The position numbers and the translations under genes were made by a program. From assembly GCA_002077045.2 (NCBI GenBank), contig KZ111206.1, positions 8,787 through 66,157 on the forward strand: a DNA stretch of 57,371 nt, given 5' to 3'. The DNA comes from Rachicladosporium sp. CCFEE 5018 (lineage: Eukaryota > Ascomycota > Dothideomycetes > Cladosporiales > Cladosporiaceae). Below the pieces are notes generated by a model. It searched no databases. It was given only the letters and a program-made list of their open reading frames with translations, and was not told where the DNA came from. This document shows, piece by piece, positions 1-9,688 of this stretch (within the stretch, counting starts at the first letter, position 1; each line of letters begins with the position of its first letter).

Positions 1-590
1 GCGCTCTTGCTGCTGACCAGGCCCAAGCCCAGCTCTTCAGCTGCGCTCAAGGCAGCCGTGTAGTCTGTCACCAGTCCTGCCTTGGTCTCTGGCGCGTAGT
101 CGACAGCTGCGATCTGCAGCACGGTCGGACTCGCCACATCGTATAGCAGACTCAGCTCGTCGAGCGCAGGTCGAAGGTGGGTCAGGCTAGCAGCGCTCGC
201 CACGATGCTCTGCGGGCGATGGCGCTTAGCCATGTCGAAGTCAGGGTAGAACATGTACCCTAGCGCGATCGTGCCTGCGCCATTGCGCGTCTCGAGTGAC
301 TTGACTGTTGTCACTTCGCCATACGCGTTCTTCTCCTTCAGCTGCCTCCATGCTTGAGCGGCAATGTCGAGGTCGAATGACTCGGGCGAGTATGCGAAGA
401 TGGTGTCAGACAGAGCATATGCGACCTGCTGGACGAGAGTCTGCGCAGTAAGGTATGTTGGTCCAGAGAGATCGGAAAGGGAGATGTCCTGACCGAAGGG
501 GAGAGCGGTCGACTTGGTGGCAAAGGTGTCGAACGTCTGTTGCTCGGCTTCATGAGCAGGCCCAGTACTGTCGGAAGTGAGGAGACGCAT
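1..590 (-). CDS. MET10: Sulfite reductase flavoprotein alpha subunit, N-terminal part (contig A)
   Basis: Minus-strand reading frame open from an ATG at 588-590 to the window edge, about 196 codons, so the gene is truncated. The translated segment has the N-terminal layout of Met10, the NADPH-sulfite reductase alpha subunit of sulfate assimilation: an AYALSDTIFAYSPESF stretch, then RNGAGTIALGY, then VLQIAAVDYAPETKAGLVTDYTAAL. This is the pyruvate-ferredoxin-oxidoreductase-like N-terminal region; the flavin- and NADPH-binding domains would lie off the window. I chose the MRLLTS start because it is shared with the second copy, while sequence upstream of it diverges. It is divergently arranged with the CUE2-like gene at 1133. 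The family assignment rests on remembered similarity to yeast Met10, with no search run. Confidence 0.72.
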   Translation of the reverse strand, partial: MRLLTSDSTGPAHEAEQQTFDTFATKSTALPFGQDISLSDLSGPTYLTAQTLVQQVAYALSDTIFAYSPESFDLDIAAQAWRQLKEKNAYGEVTTVKSLETRNGAGTIALGYMFYPDFDMAKRHRPQSIVASAASLTHLRPALDELSLLYDVASPTVLQIAAVDYAPETKAGLVTDYTAALSAAEELGLGLVSSKS

Positions 591-1132
591 GATGGGCAAT
601 ATTGAAACCCAATTGCCAATGTTATGGTGAGAGAAAGGAAGACCACACTGTCCTCGAACAAAAAGTCGCCATCTCTCCACCGAGATCGGCTGGGCCTCGC
701 TAATCTTGCATGCGCGAGCACGCAATGATCGGACAGAGTTTCTCCGGTGCCGAGCCGCATTGGCTCCAGACTGCTAACATCTACACACACGACACCAATG
801 ATTTCTGCATGTACATGACGGGGATCGCTCTATCTTAGGCGTAGCAAGTTTGGTTCACAGTTGCTACAGTGCAGCACTGCTCTCGAAGGGTGGTAGTATC
901 GCCCTCCACGCGATTCATCTCGCCTGTCTGGGCTGGCAAATTTCCCGATCTATCCTGAGAACGCCAGGCGACGTTCGCGATATTTCGAGGTCGCCCTCCT
1001 CGACTTCCACCATACATATGCCTGTCTACAAATAACCCCTACGATTCCCCATGCTTTGTCATAGCCGCCATGTCGTATCAATTCGCAGAGTCTACCTCGA
1101 CGAGACGATAGAGCTAGGACGCGACTTCGAAG
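591..1132. promoter_or_regulatory. Divergent intergenic region MET10 / CUE2-like
   Basis: This 542-bp gap separates two divergently transcribed genes and should hold both promoters. I see no convincing ORF, tRNA or repeat. Several in-frame stops on both strands and substitutions relative to the second copy (18374-18913) argue against hidden coding sequence. I could not pick out a clear sulfur-regulon binding site by eye. Confidence 0.5.
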
Positions 1133-2689
1133 ATGGATGAATTCGCCGAAAAGCTCGAGGCAGAGTTCTGCCCACCCCTCGATCCAGCACTCGTATCTGC
1201 CATAGTTTGGGATTATGACTTGCAATCAGACCAAGGCCTAGCGGATGCCCGCTCGACATTGTCGCAACTCAAGGTATCAGCAGATGCTGAAGAAGCTGCC
1301 GAGTTCGATCCGTCTGGCCCTGGAGGCAACGATGTTATTCCCAGTGACCACGCGATAGCAGTAGCTAGCAGGACGCCCAGTCCCAAGTCCACCGCAAGCA
1401 TCTCAGACGGGCTATCGTCGCTCAGTCTGGACAGCGCTGGGACCCCCCACGACTCTGATGTAAACTTGGACGATCTGGACGAGGAGACTAAGATTCTGCT
1501 CTTGCACGATGTCCTAGGCGATCAAGTCGATAGCTACACGATCCAGCACACACTCCGTACCTGCAAAGGCGAGTGGAATGCCGCTTTTGGCGAATTGCTC
1601 AATCATGTCCACATCCGTGAGTCTGCTAGCGAAGGTGAGGAGTACATGTCGACTAAAGGGATCGATGGCTTTGCCGAGCCGAACGGACGACAAGGTCGGA
1701 AAGGCAAGGCCAAGAACCGCAAGTTCAAGTCCGGTGATGAGCGCAGGTCTAGCTCCATGCCTTCGCCACCTGACCAGGCTCAGAAGCCTGCGCTCAATAA
1801 GTGGCAACAGGCTGCCAAAGATATCGACTTTATCGTCACACGCACAGGCATGGACAATACCAAAGTCAAGTCCGCTTACTACAACCACGAGGCGAACCTG
1901 TCTCGTACTGTCAACGCTCTACTGAAACAGTATATGCACGACAATGCAGATACGCAGATCACGACGAACAACGATACTGTCGCAGCGAATGCTCTCGCCC
2001 TCGGCTACGAGTTCCCATCGCTCGACGCGAACTATCTCGCGGCACTGATCCGCCTTACACATCCGTCCACAGCATCTGCGTTCGACCTTGCAGAGGCTCT
2101 TACAGCAAAGCCTAATTCGATCAATGGCAACATTCAGATCATCCCGCAGTACGCTCGGCCCATCCCTGAAGCTCCGACTACGTCCTCGCAGAAATACACA
2201 AACGGCTCCTATGTGCCTTCACATCCCGGTGCGAACATCACTGAAGCGCAATACGCCCAGGCTCGCGACTATGCCAAGTCTCAAGCTCGCGCCGCGCGCA
2301 AACATCCCGGGGCAGCCGGCTACTACACAGCCCTTGCGTCATCTCACTCAGCGTCCATGAACTCTGCTCGCGCTAAAGCCTTCACTGCGCTCGCAGCATC
2401 GCAATCGACGTCCACCTCTGTTGATCTGCACGGTGTGGACGTTGCGAGTGGGGTACGTATCGCGATGGAGAGGGTGGATGCGTGGTGGGCGGGCCTGGGA
2501 GAAGCGAGAGTGAATGGACGAGTTGGTGCTGGGGCTAGAGATGGTGGCTACGAGGTTATCGTAGGAAAGGGAACGCATTCTGAGGGTGGGAGGGGCAAGC
2601 TGGGACCAGCTATTGGAGGTGCATTGAGAAAGGCTGGGTGGAGAGTTGAGGACGAGGGAGGAAAGCTGAGGGTCAGGGGGAAGCGGTGA
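1133..2689 (+). CDS. CUE2: CUE/Smr-domain endonuclease, Cue2-like (contig A)
   Basis: Single-exon 518-aa protein. Residues about 110-160 form a CUE-like ubiquitin-binding helical region (DDLDEETKILLLHDVLGD onward). Residues about 370-425 match the DUF1771 Ala/Arg-rich helix (YAQARDYAKSQARAARKH). The last 95 residues form an Smr domain with the DLHG signature (D431, H433) and a GKGTHS loop (H482). This order, CUE then DUF1771 then C-terminal Smr, is that of yeast Cue2/N4BP2, which cleaves mRNA at collided ribosomes in no-go decay. The middle is Lys/Arg-rich and low complexity. The ATG is shared with the second copy; the two proteins differ at roughly 18 positions. The nuclease role is inferred from family; the Smr DxH motif is directly visible. 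Confidence 0.78.
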   Translation: MDEFAEKLEAEFCPPLDPALVSAIVWDYDLQSDQGLADARSTLSQLKVSADAEEAAEFDPSGPGGNDVIPSDHAIAVASRTPSPKSTASISDGLSSLSLDSAGTPHDSDVNLDDLDEETKILLLHDVLGDQVDSYTIQHTLRTCKGEWNAAFGELLNHVHIRESASEGEEYMSTKGIDGFAEPNGRQGRKGKAKNRKFKSGDERRSSSMPSPPDQAQKPALNKWQQAAKDIDFIVTRTGMDNTKVKSAYYNHEANLSRTVNALLKQYMHDNADTQITTNNDTVAANALALGYEFPSLDANYLAALIRLTHPSTASAFDLAEALTAKPNSINGNIQIIPQYARPIPEAPTTSSQKYTNGSYVPSHPGANITEAQYAQARDYAKSQARAARKHPGAAGYYTALASSHSASMNSARAKAFTALAASQSTSTSVDLHGVDVASGVRIAMERVDAWWAGLGEARVNGRVGAGARDGGYEVIVGKGTHSEGGRGKLGPAIGGALRKAGWRVEDEGGKLRVRGKR

Positions 2690-2765
2690 AGTGAGAACGC
2701 CCTTTGCTTTTGTTCGACTCCAAGCTACTGGACTTCTGGGATCTTGCCTCACGCAGATGGAATGA

Positions 2766-4013
2766 TCAGGCTGCGACCTTCAGCACAGCACGTCCTGGCA
2801 GCTTGCCCTCGGCCATGAGACCGCAGAACTTGTCGATGTCGTGAAGGGTACCTTTCGTCAGGATCGGACGGACAAGGCCCTGGAGATCTGGTCAGTGGAG
2901 AAAGTACTGCTGGGGCACAGGACTGCTTACACGAGCTGTGAAGTCCAGCGCTTCCTCCACGTCCTGCAGATCGGTCAGCATTAGATCTTCTGCGAGAAGA
3001 GCAATCCAAACGACTCACCTTCAGCGTCCCCGTCACACTGCCGATGATATTCAGTCGCTTCAGCGCCAACATGATCGGCGGCGCCCCAGCAACAACATCC
3101 GTGTCTTTCGGCAAGCCGACAGCAACGAGCGTCCCGCCCGGTCGCAAGAAGCTCGGTCCCGCAGCATACCCCTCTCTCGACGCCGCAGTGATCACAACAC
3201 CGTGCGCACCATACTTGGTAATCCTCGTCACCTCCCCAGCAAGATCCTTGACCTGGGTAAAGTCCAGGAACTCCTCCGCGCCGAGATCCTTGCAGAGCTT
3301 CTTCTTCGCATCTCCGCCATCGATGGCGATGACACGCATCCCCATGGCTTTAGCGTACTGGACTGCGAGATGGCCGAGCCCGCCTCCGGCGCCGGGGATC
3401 ACGAGCCATTGGCCGGGACGCACGGCGCTGCGTTTGCAGGCTGTGTAGGCTGTGACGCCACCGCACATTATGGGGCCGGCTTCTTCGTCGGAAACGCCGT
3501 CTGGGATTCTGCGTACTGCGTCAGCAGCCTCGTGGTGCCATGCGTGACTAACGGAAGGAGAGCATACCTGGTCGCGTAGCGCCCGTCTGTCAGGCAGTAC
3601 TCCTGGAACGTCCCCGCGGCCGTAAACCCCGAATTGACCTGCTTCGGGCAGTGAAGCTCATCCGTGCCATTGGTGCAGAACTCGCAGTTCCTACAAACAC
3701 TAACTACCCACTTCACCCCAGCCCGATCACCAACCTTCCAAATCTCCTTCACATCATCCGCCACTGCTACGACTTCGCCGGCGCCCTCGTGCCCGGCAAT
3801 GCCTTGCGCGGAGGGCTGCATTGAGACGCCGAAGGCTGCCCACTCATCGTGGAGAAGGGACTTATCGCTTGCGCAGAGGCCGGTCCAGTTGATCTTCACG
3901 AGGATCTGGCCGGGGCCAGGGGTTTGGGGGACGGGAATCTGCTTTACTGGGGCTGTGGCATCGTGGCCCGAGCCAGACTTGACGGCGGCTGTCTGCTCTT
4001 GGGGGAGACCCAT
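2766..4013 (-). CDS. Zinc-containing alcohol dehydrogenase (contig A)
   Basis: Four exons on the minus strand: 3509-4013 less its intron, giving coding blocks 4013-3568, 3508-3019, 2963-2931 and 2879-2766. Introns are 3509-3567, 2964-3018 and 2880-2930, all GT-AG and 51-59 nt. The spliced product is 360 aa. It shows the medium-chain ADH plan: catalytic-zinc residues C47 and H75 in GHEGAGE, a structural-zinc cluster C107/C110/C113/C122, and an NAD-binding GAGGGLG. It resembles yeast Adh1 in the coenzyme domain (AVQYAKAMG, IDGG). The MGLPQEQ start is chosen because it is shared with copy B; a longer upstream in-frame extension exists only in A. Exon 3 is just 33 nt. Substrate is likely a primary alcohol or aldehyde with NAD(H), but isoenzyme role cannot be told. 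Confidence 0.85.
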
Positions 4014-4656
4014 GATGGTGGTGGTGGTGGTGGTGCTGGAAGATGCGTCCGATCGTAGGGGATTCACTAGGGTGCTGCGAGACAGAGGTAGAAGTGGCAC
4101 TTACGGTGACTCAGAGCGAGAGCAGGGAGACGAGGTCAGACTACAGGTACTTGTAGACACTCTTGTCTCGCACGAGCGGTCCATTTCGACCCCTCTTGCC
4201 AATACCTCAAGGCATGGATGTACGCGAGCAGGACGCACATGCACAGCTTCTACTGTGAGCATTGCGGGGTATATGCGAGGCTCTCGTGATGTTGGTCAAC
4301 AGGAGCTCGTTATGTACCTTGTATGCGGCTTATGCCCGAGGGAGGGAACTGTTCCGGCTCCTGTCTGACTCGAGGGATGTTGCTGCAGATACTAAATACA
4401 TGTAGTGATGAACCTTCTATGGCTTCAGGACGACGAATGCCAAGACTGCCCGCTCCACTCTTCGCGACTTCATCTGCCGAAGTCGACCTGTTGTCCCCTC
4501 ATCTCCTCCACCTGATCGCAGGATATTGCAGCTACTATGTGTCGAGCCATAGCTGCTTCATATCTGTATGCCGTAATCGCCTCCCCCTGACAAACATCAG
4601 TAAGTTGCAAAATCGTTATTCTCTTTTCGACCCTCCATTTCAGTATCGCACCCATC
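4014..4656. promoter_or_regulatory. Divergent intergenic region ADH / SDR
   Basis: This 643-bp region lies between two divergently oriented dehydrogenase genes. It starts with a short GGT-rich run (about 4015-4040). It is one of the most diverged stretches between contigs A and B (the B counterpart is 21795-22429, 635 bp). Only short overlapping ORFs occur and none is conserved, so I treat it as promoter and untranslated sequence. Confidence 0.5.
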
Positions 4657-5541
4657 ATGTCCCCTCCTACCGCTCTCATAACTGGCGCATCCTCTGGCAT
4701 CGGCCTAGCGCTCACCAAACATCTCCTCTCCCTCCAATGGCACGTAGTCATGGCCGACCTCAACCCGCCCAAGGAAACCCTCCAAAACACAACCTATCTC
4801 AAAACCGACATCTCCTCCTGGGAGTCCCAAGCCTCCACCTTTGAGAAGGCCTACACCAAACTCGGCCGCCTCGACTTCGCAGCCCTAAACGCAGGTATGG
4901 ACGACCGCGACGACATCTTCGCCTCTCTCAGCAGCGAAAGCACCAAACCCCCCCGAAAACCAAATATGGCTACCTTCGACGTCAACTTGACGGGAACTTA
5001 CTACGGCGTAAAGCTAGCAGCGCATTACATGAGTCTTGACTCCACGGCTGCAGGCAAGGAGAAAAAGGGGGGCAAGATTACGGTCACGGCGAGCGCGGCG
5101 GGGATATATCCCTTGCCTGTTGTGCCGCAGTATACGGCTAGCAAGCACGCGCTTGTTGGACTTGTAAGGGCGCTGGGACCGGTGGCTGAGGCGGTGGATA
5201 TCAGGATTAATGCTGTGTGTCCGGCACTTGTGGCTACGGGATTGGCGCCGCCGGGGTTGATGGATAATTTTAACGAGAAGCAGATCACGCCTATGAGCAC
5301 GATTATGAGATGTTTTGAGCAGTTGAACAGCTTTGAGAACGTTGTGGAGGATGGGTGGGCGAGCAGTGGGCTCACGGGCGCGACACTTGAGGGGAACCTT
5401 GGGGACGTGATTGAGCATGAGGCGCCGAGTCGGCCTGAGAGTAGCGAGTATTTGGATGAGGAGGGCGAGAAGGCGTGGGTGAGGGCTTATATGGAGAGGA
5501 ACAAGAACTTTGCACTGCAGGAGTGGGAGCAGAAATCATGA
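4657..5541 (+). CDS. Short-chain dehydrogenase/reductase, 15-PGDH-like (contig A)
   Basis: Intronless 294-aa SDR. Cofactor motif TGASSGIG at residues 9-16, an acidic residue after strand 2 (ADLN, D34) favouring NAD over NADP, NAG at 78-80, catalytic S146, Y159 and K163 (YTASK). The length and acidic-residue placement resemble fungal proteins annotated as 15-hydroxyprostaglandin-dehydrogenase-like; the true substrate is unknown. The gene is divergent from the zinc ADH. Base usage changes abruptly inside the gene: C-rich codons in the first half, G-rich in the second (counted: 25 C/11 G in 4681-4740 against 11 C/28 G in 5341-5400). The stop differs from the B allele, which reads two residues further. 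Confidence 0.85.
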   Translation: MSPPTALITGASSGIGLALTKHLLSLQWHVVMADLNPPKETLQNTTYLKTDISSWESQASTFEKAYTKLGRLDFAALNAGMDDRDDIFASLSSESTKPPRKPNMATFDVNLTGTYYGVKLAAHYMSLDSTAAGKEKKGGKITVTASAAGIYPLPVVPQYTASKHALVGLVRALGPVAEAVDIRINAVCPALVATGLAPPGLMDNFNEKQITPMSTIMRCFEQLNSFENVVEDGWASSGLTGATLEGNLGDVIEHEAPSRPESSEYLDEEGEKAWVRAYMERNKNFALQEWEQKS

Positions 5542-5622
5542 TGGTGATCGTCTTTGACTCAGCATGACGTTACATCTCGAGCACGAATCTCGCAAGCAGT
5601 CCGACACCAGGACTTCGCTGTT

Positions 5623-6091
5623 TTACCAGCCCTGCTGTTGGCCCTGGCTCTCGCCCTGATCATACGAGTTCTGCACGCCCTGACCGGCCTGGTCCACATC
5701 ATTCTGGGCGCTGTTGTCTGCGAGTAACGTCAGTACACCGGTCGATTCGAACGCAGCAGCAATCGGCAGACATACAACCATTCTGCACCCCCTGCCCAGC
5801 ACGATCAACGCCCTGCTCAGCCTGACGCCCCTCGTTCTCCGCCCCACCGAAGAAGCCTCCCAACTTCCCCGCCGCGCCCTTCACCGCCCCTCCGATATCA
5901 GACGGCACGTTCTCGACATCCTGAACGCCGTCACGGGTACCGCGCTCACCGGCGTTCTCGAGGTTCTGGGGCGCATTCTCGACGTCGTTGAAGTCTCCGC
6001 GAACGTCGTTGCCGGCGCGGCTGTAGTCTGACTCGGCTTCGCCGGCTGCATAGCCAGCGTCGTTGGCGGCGGATTGGTCGTAGTCGGACAT
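5623..6091 (-). CDS. Small hydrophilic Asn/Gln/Gly-rich repeat protein (contig A)
   Basis: Two exons, coding 6091-5776 and 5717-5623, with a 58-nt intron at 5718-5775 (GTATGT donor, CTGAC branch, CGCAG acceptor). The product is 136 aa. I do not recognise a named family. It is strongly hydrophilic, with no signal peptide or membrane span, and is rich in D, N, G, Q and A. Internal repeats are visible: DVENAP/DVENVP, and a VD(R/Q)AGQGVQN unit that occurs once on each side of the intron. This composition resembles LEA-like or hydrophilin stress proteins, which is only inference. Start, intron position and repeats are preserved in the B copy, and substitutions there are mostly conservative, supporting a real gene. 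Confidence 0.68.
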
Positions 6092-6848
6092 GTTGGGCTG
6101 TACGGAGGGTGAATCTGAAGTCTTGTGTTGGAAGTTTGTGTTGGTGAAAGGGTGGGTGGTGAAAAGGAGATGGTATGAAGGAACAGGATGGCAAACAAGG
6201 TCAAGTCGACACACGAGTGACATCAGAGGCGCGCTCGTGCTGCAGACAACATGGACCCATGCTCGTGCATTTCGGCAAGCGCAGTAAAGCAATGAAACTC
6301 GCGAATAATATACATATGCGAATACTCTAGCCTACCTCCAGTGGGTGCATGGTCGGAGCCTGGGCGTGAGCCTCAGAATTGCATTCCAAGAATTGTCCAC
6401 TGTTTGCGAAGACACCTTGGTTCTCTCTTCTCTCAAGCACTGCATCGCTGCTGTGTTTCGCCAGCTGCCTTGACTTGACATAGGCTAAGCATCTGCTAGC
6501 AGAGCTTCGAATGAGCTTGGTCGCGGGCCGCATAGCTTGGGTTCAGGGCGAGTAGCTACTTCCGTTCATGGCATTCCAATGCGATCGGACTTGAGCATTG
6601 TGTTCGTGATTACTGTCAGTCCGGTCGTACGCTAGAAAATTCCAAGTAATGTGGCTCAAGAGGTGTTCTTGTCGCTCATCCTTCGTAGCATCCAGGGAGA
6701 CCTCATGCATGGCATCGTCATCGCTTGTAGGCCCCACCAAATGAAACACGTTCCCCACGTTGTTTGAGCCTCATCCCTCCAACAAACATACTTCTGCGTA
6801 GAAGGTTATAACTCACCTTGCAGACTCTCATCCACTTAGCCAGACAAC
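6092..6848. promoter_or_regulatory. Divergent intergenic region hydrophilin-like / epimerase
   Basis: This 757-bp region separates divergently transcribed genes. The segment 6100-6200 upstream of the small gene is TG-rich on the plus strand. A 71-codon minus-strand ORF at 6543-6758 exists in both haplotypes, but most differences there change the amino acid, so I do not call it a gene. No RNA gene is apparent. Confidence 0.5.
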
Positions 6849-7944
6849 ATGGAGAGAGCAAAGAAGCCCAGCATGGTTTCCACCGGCCTCGACCGCGCCA
6901 ACAGACCCAGCATCCTCTCCCCTTCCATCACTGGCCCGCAGCCCACAGTCCGCATTGAGGGCGGCAAAGTCACAGCGATACTCCCGACTGGTGACTCAGT
7001 AGAGGTACTGCTGTATGGTGCTACAGTGATCAGCTGGAAGAACAATGGCAAGGAGAACATCTTTGTCAGTGAGGCGGCGAAGCTCGATGGGAGTAAGCCT
7101 GTGAGGGGTGGCATACCCGTGGTGTTCCCTGTGAGTATTGCTCAATGGCGATGTAGGGAAGGTCCGTGATGCTGACCCCAAGTACAGGCCTTCGGTCCGC
7201 CACCCAAAGAACACGCAACAGGCGCTCTGCCACAGCACGGTTTCGCTCGCAACTCGACATGGGAGTACCTCGGAAAGTCATCGTCCGAGTCCGGTGCGCT
7301 GTCAAAAGGTGGAGACGACAGCGTGAAGCTCGACTTTGGTCTGAGCTCCTCGAACATCTCAGCCGACCACAAGAAGGCGTGGCCATACGACTTCGGCCTT
7401 GTGTACAGCGTCACGCTGGGCAAGGACGGTCTGCAGACGATGCTCAATGTGCGGAATGAGGGCAAGGAGGCGTTCGAGTTCCAGATGCTGCTACACTCCT
7501 ACTGGACGGTTGATGTGAGTTGAGCATAGTACATACATCGAGTGAGATACTAATAGCAACCAGGACATCACCAAGGTCGCCATCAACGGACTTGGCTCCA
7601 CTACCTACATCGACAAAGTGCTCGATGGTGGCGAGCACACCGAGTCCCAGAGCGGTCTGAAGATCACAGGCGAAGTCGACCGCGTCTACAAGAGCATCAA
7701 GCAAGATACTACATCGATCAGCTCCATCGATGGCAAGCCACGCCTCGACGTGACTCGCGACAACATCTCCGACACAGTCATCTGGAACCCATGGATCGCC
7801 AAGACGAAGGCTATGGCCGATCTGAGACCCAAGGACTCGTACAAGCACTTCGTGTGTGTCGAGGTTGGCAGTGTGGATGGCTGGCAGAAGCTTGAGCCTG
7901 GTGAGACGTTCGAGGGAGGGCAGATCTTGAAGAGCCGCCTTTGA
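6849..7944 (+). CDS. Glucose-6-phosphate 1-epimerase (contig A)
   Basis: Three exons (6849-7130, 7188-7514, 7564-7944) with introns 7131-7187 (GTGAGT, CTGAC branch, TACAG) and 7515-7563 (GTGAGT, ACTAAT branch, CAG). The 329-aa product matches the aldose 1-epimerase fold of yeast YMR099C, which interconverts the anomers of hexose 6-phosphates. Visible landmarks: LYGATVISW near the N terminus, RGGIPVVFP at the first splice junction, H111 in LPQHGFARNSTWEY as probable catalytic acid, and E in EPGETFEGG near the C terminus as probable base. No signal peptide, so cytosolic. The first ATG after the leader is shared by both copies. Confidence 0.85.
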
Positions 7945-8418
7945 GAGATCCATTGATGTGTGCACGGACCGCCTCGCGTTACCATCGAGAGGTACAGCAT
8001 CTCAGCGATCGCACTGATCGAAGATGAGAGCTCGGACTGCCTCGAAGCGGGGACGGATATATGAATCGAGGCATGTTCGTCCGACAGTGTGCTCGGATGG
8101 CCACAAGATGGACTCTCCAAGAGACCCGAGCTTGATTACCATGCTTGCACTGCAGTGCAACATCAGAAAGACGTACTGATGCGCTAGACCAGCTTCAAGC
8201 ACCGACGTATCTCAACACACGTCTCTCCCAGCATATTGACGGCGAGTCGAAGTGACTTCCATTGTCCGCAAATTCAGCAGTCGACCGGATGCGTAAGTGC
8301 GAGAACATTTTCATCGTTAAATTCTATCTTTCATGCTCCCGAGTGCCCGACACCACCAAGCTTCATCTGCGCTGCCTTTGAGTATTACTGCGTATCTCCG
8401 CGCAACTCAACAGCCACA
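7945..8418. other. Intergenic, epimerase 3' end to BTB gene
   Basis: 474 bp between two plus-strand genes. No conserved ORF: the frame upstream of the BTB start differs between haplotypes. A GTAAGT at about 8294 could be the donor of a 5'-UTR intron, but I cannot fix the acceptor. Confidence 0.45.
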
Positions 8419-9672
8419 ATGAATCCGAGCAGTCCCGTAGGCCCTGGTAATCAGGGTAAGGGCAAAGCCTCTCAAAGTCCGACCACACCAGCCGGCTCGA
8501 AGGGCAAAGGCGAGGCTGCGGAAGAGCCTCCTACTCCTCAGAAGGGCAAGCGAAAGCCGAGTAGTCCTCCCGCGGGCGTCGGGGCCCAACCGCAGAAGCG
8601 CAAGAAGAGTGATATCTCGAATGGCTCGAATGCGGCTGGACCGAGTAGTGCTAGACCTGTTACTCCCGGGAAGCCCACTGAGAGTACCACAACTACTAGC
8701 GTAGGAAAGAGAAATGCACCTATCGCCACGACTTCGGCGCCAACTGGCCCTGATCCATCTTCCGGTCCGTCTGCGCCGCCAGTCTTCCAGTCCAACCAAT
8801 CGAGAGTTCGACGACCGTAAGTCACTACCCTTCGTCCCTCAAGCCGTACCTTTTACTGATCCTCAATAAGCTTCGGCTCCAGCAATACTTTCCGCGTCCT
8901 AGTCGGCAAGCGTCCAAATCACCTAGTCTTCACCCTGCACGAAGACCTCTTCTGCCAGCGCTCGCGCTACTTCCGCGGTCAACGTGCCTGGACGAACCTG
9001 GAGCTAAAGGGACAGCCGAACCAAGTGAGCTTCAACCACGTCACGGAACTACCCGATGTCGATCCGGAGGTGTTTGGACGTTATGTCGCCGCAAGCATCT
9101 CAGCGGTTTTAGAATTCAATGAACCCATACGAGGCATCTACAATCTGAACTTCCGGTCGTACTTCGACCTCTACATCCTCGCCGACTACCTAGGCGACCT
9201 GCGCATGGCAAACTCGGTGATCGACAGCCTCATGGCCGCCAGTGAAATATCCGACGACCTCCCAGACTGGAAAGCCGACATCGACTACCTCTACAGCGGC
9301 ACCTTGCCTGGCAGCAAACTCCGCGCGCTGTGTGAAGACTGGCTGCTGCACGAGACTGCAGCTGACAACGACGCGAACCCGCGCACGGATATCAACCACG
9401 AGCTTCTCGTAGAGGTGTTCCAGAAGTATCGCGTAAACAAAGGTGCGGCTATGGATGCTTGGTTGGATGATGGGCTTGAGACGAGGGTGAGGAGGGCGTT
9501 TAATAAGAGTGTTTTCAAGGCGGAGAAATGCGCGTATCATCTACATGATAGGGACTTCCCGGTATGTCTTGATACGTGGGGAGTGGTGAGGAGGATGGAG
9601 GACGCGAGGGAGATTGATCTGGATAGCGACGATGGGATTGATCCGCAGAATTATGCGATACCGGGGTTTTGA
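8419..9672 (+). CDS. BTB/POZ-like domain protein, intact allele (contig A)
   Basis: Two exons, 8419-8816 and 8871-9672; the 54-nt intron has GTAAGT, a TACTGAT branch and an AAG acceptor. The 399-aa product has a basic, Pro/Ser/Thr-rich disordered N-terminal 130 residues with KRKP and QKRKK clusters (possible nuclear localisation). A BTB/POZ-like domain follows: FRVLVGKRPNHLVFTLHEDL, RSRYFRGQ, VFGRYVAA, and YFDLYILADYLGDLRMAN. Fungal BTB proteins of this type often bind Cul3 or dimerise, but no partner is visible. The C-terminal region has no family I know. The allele in contig B has a 4-nt deletion and truncated C terminus. Confidence 0.7.
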
Positions 9673-9688
9673 TTGTACATACACGGGA

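Noticed and set aside
3468..4100. Longer N terminus for the zinc ADH, starting at 4100
   Set aside because: The extension (Ser/Thr-rich from a GGT run) is not present in copy B, where only the MGLPQEQ start is available.
6543..6758. A 71-aa minus-strand ORF present in both haplotypes
   Set aside because: About 11 of roughly 15 differences between the copies change the amino acid, as expected for non-coding DNA; it also lies in a divergent promoter.
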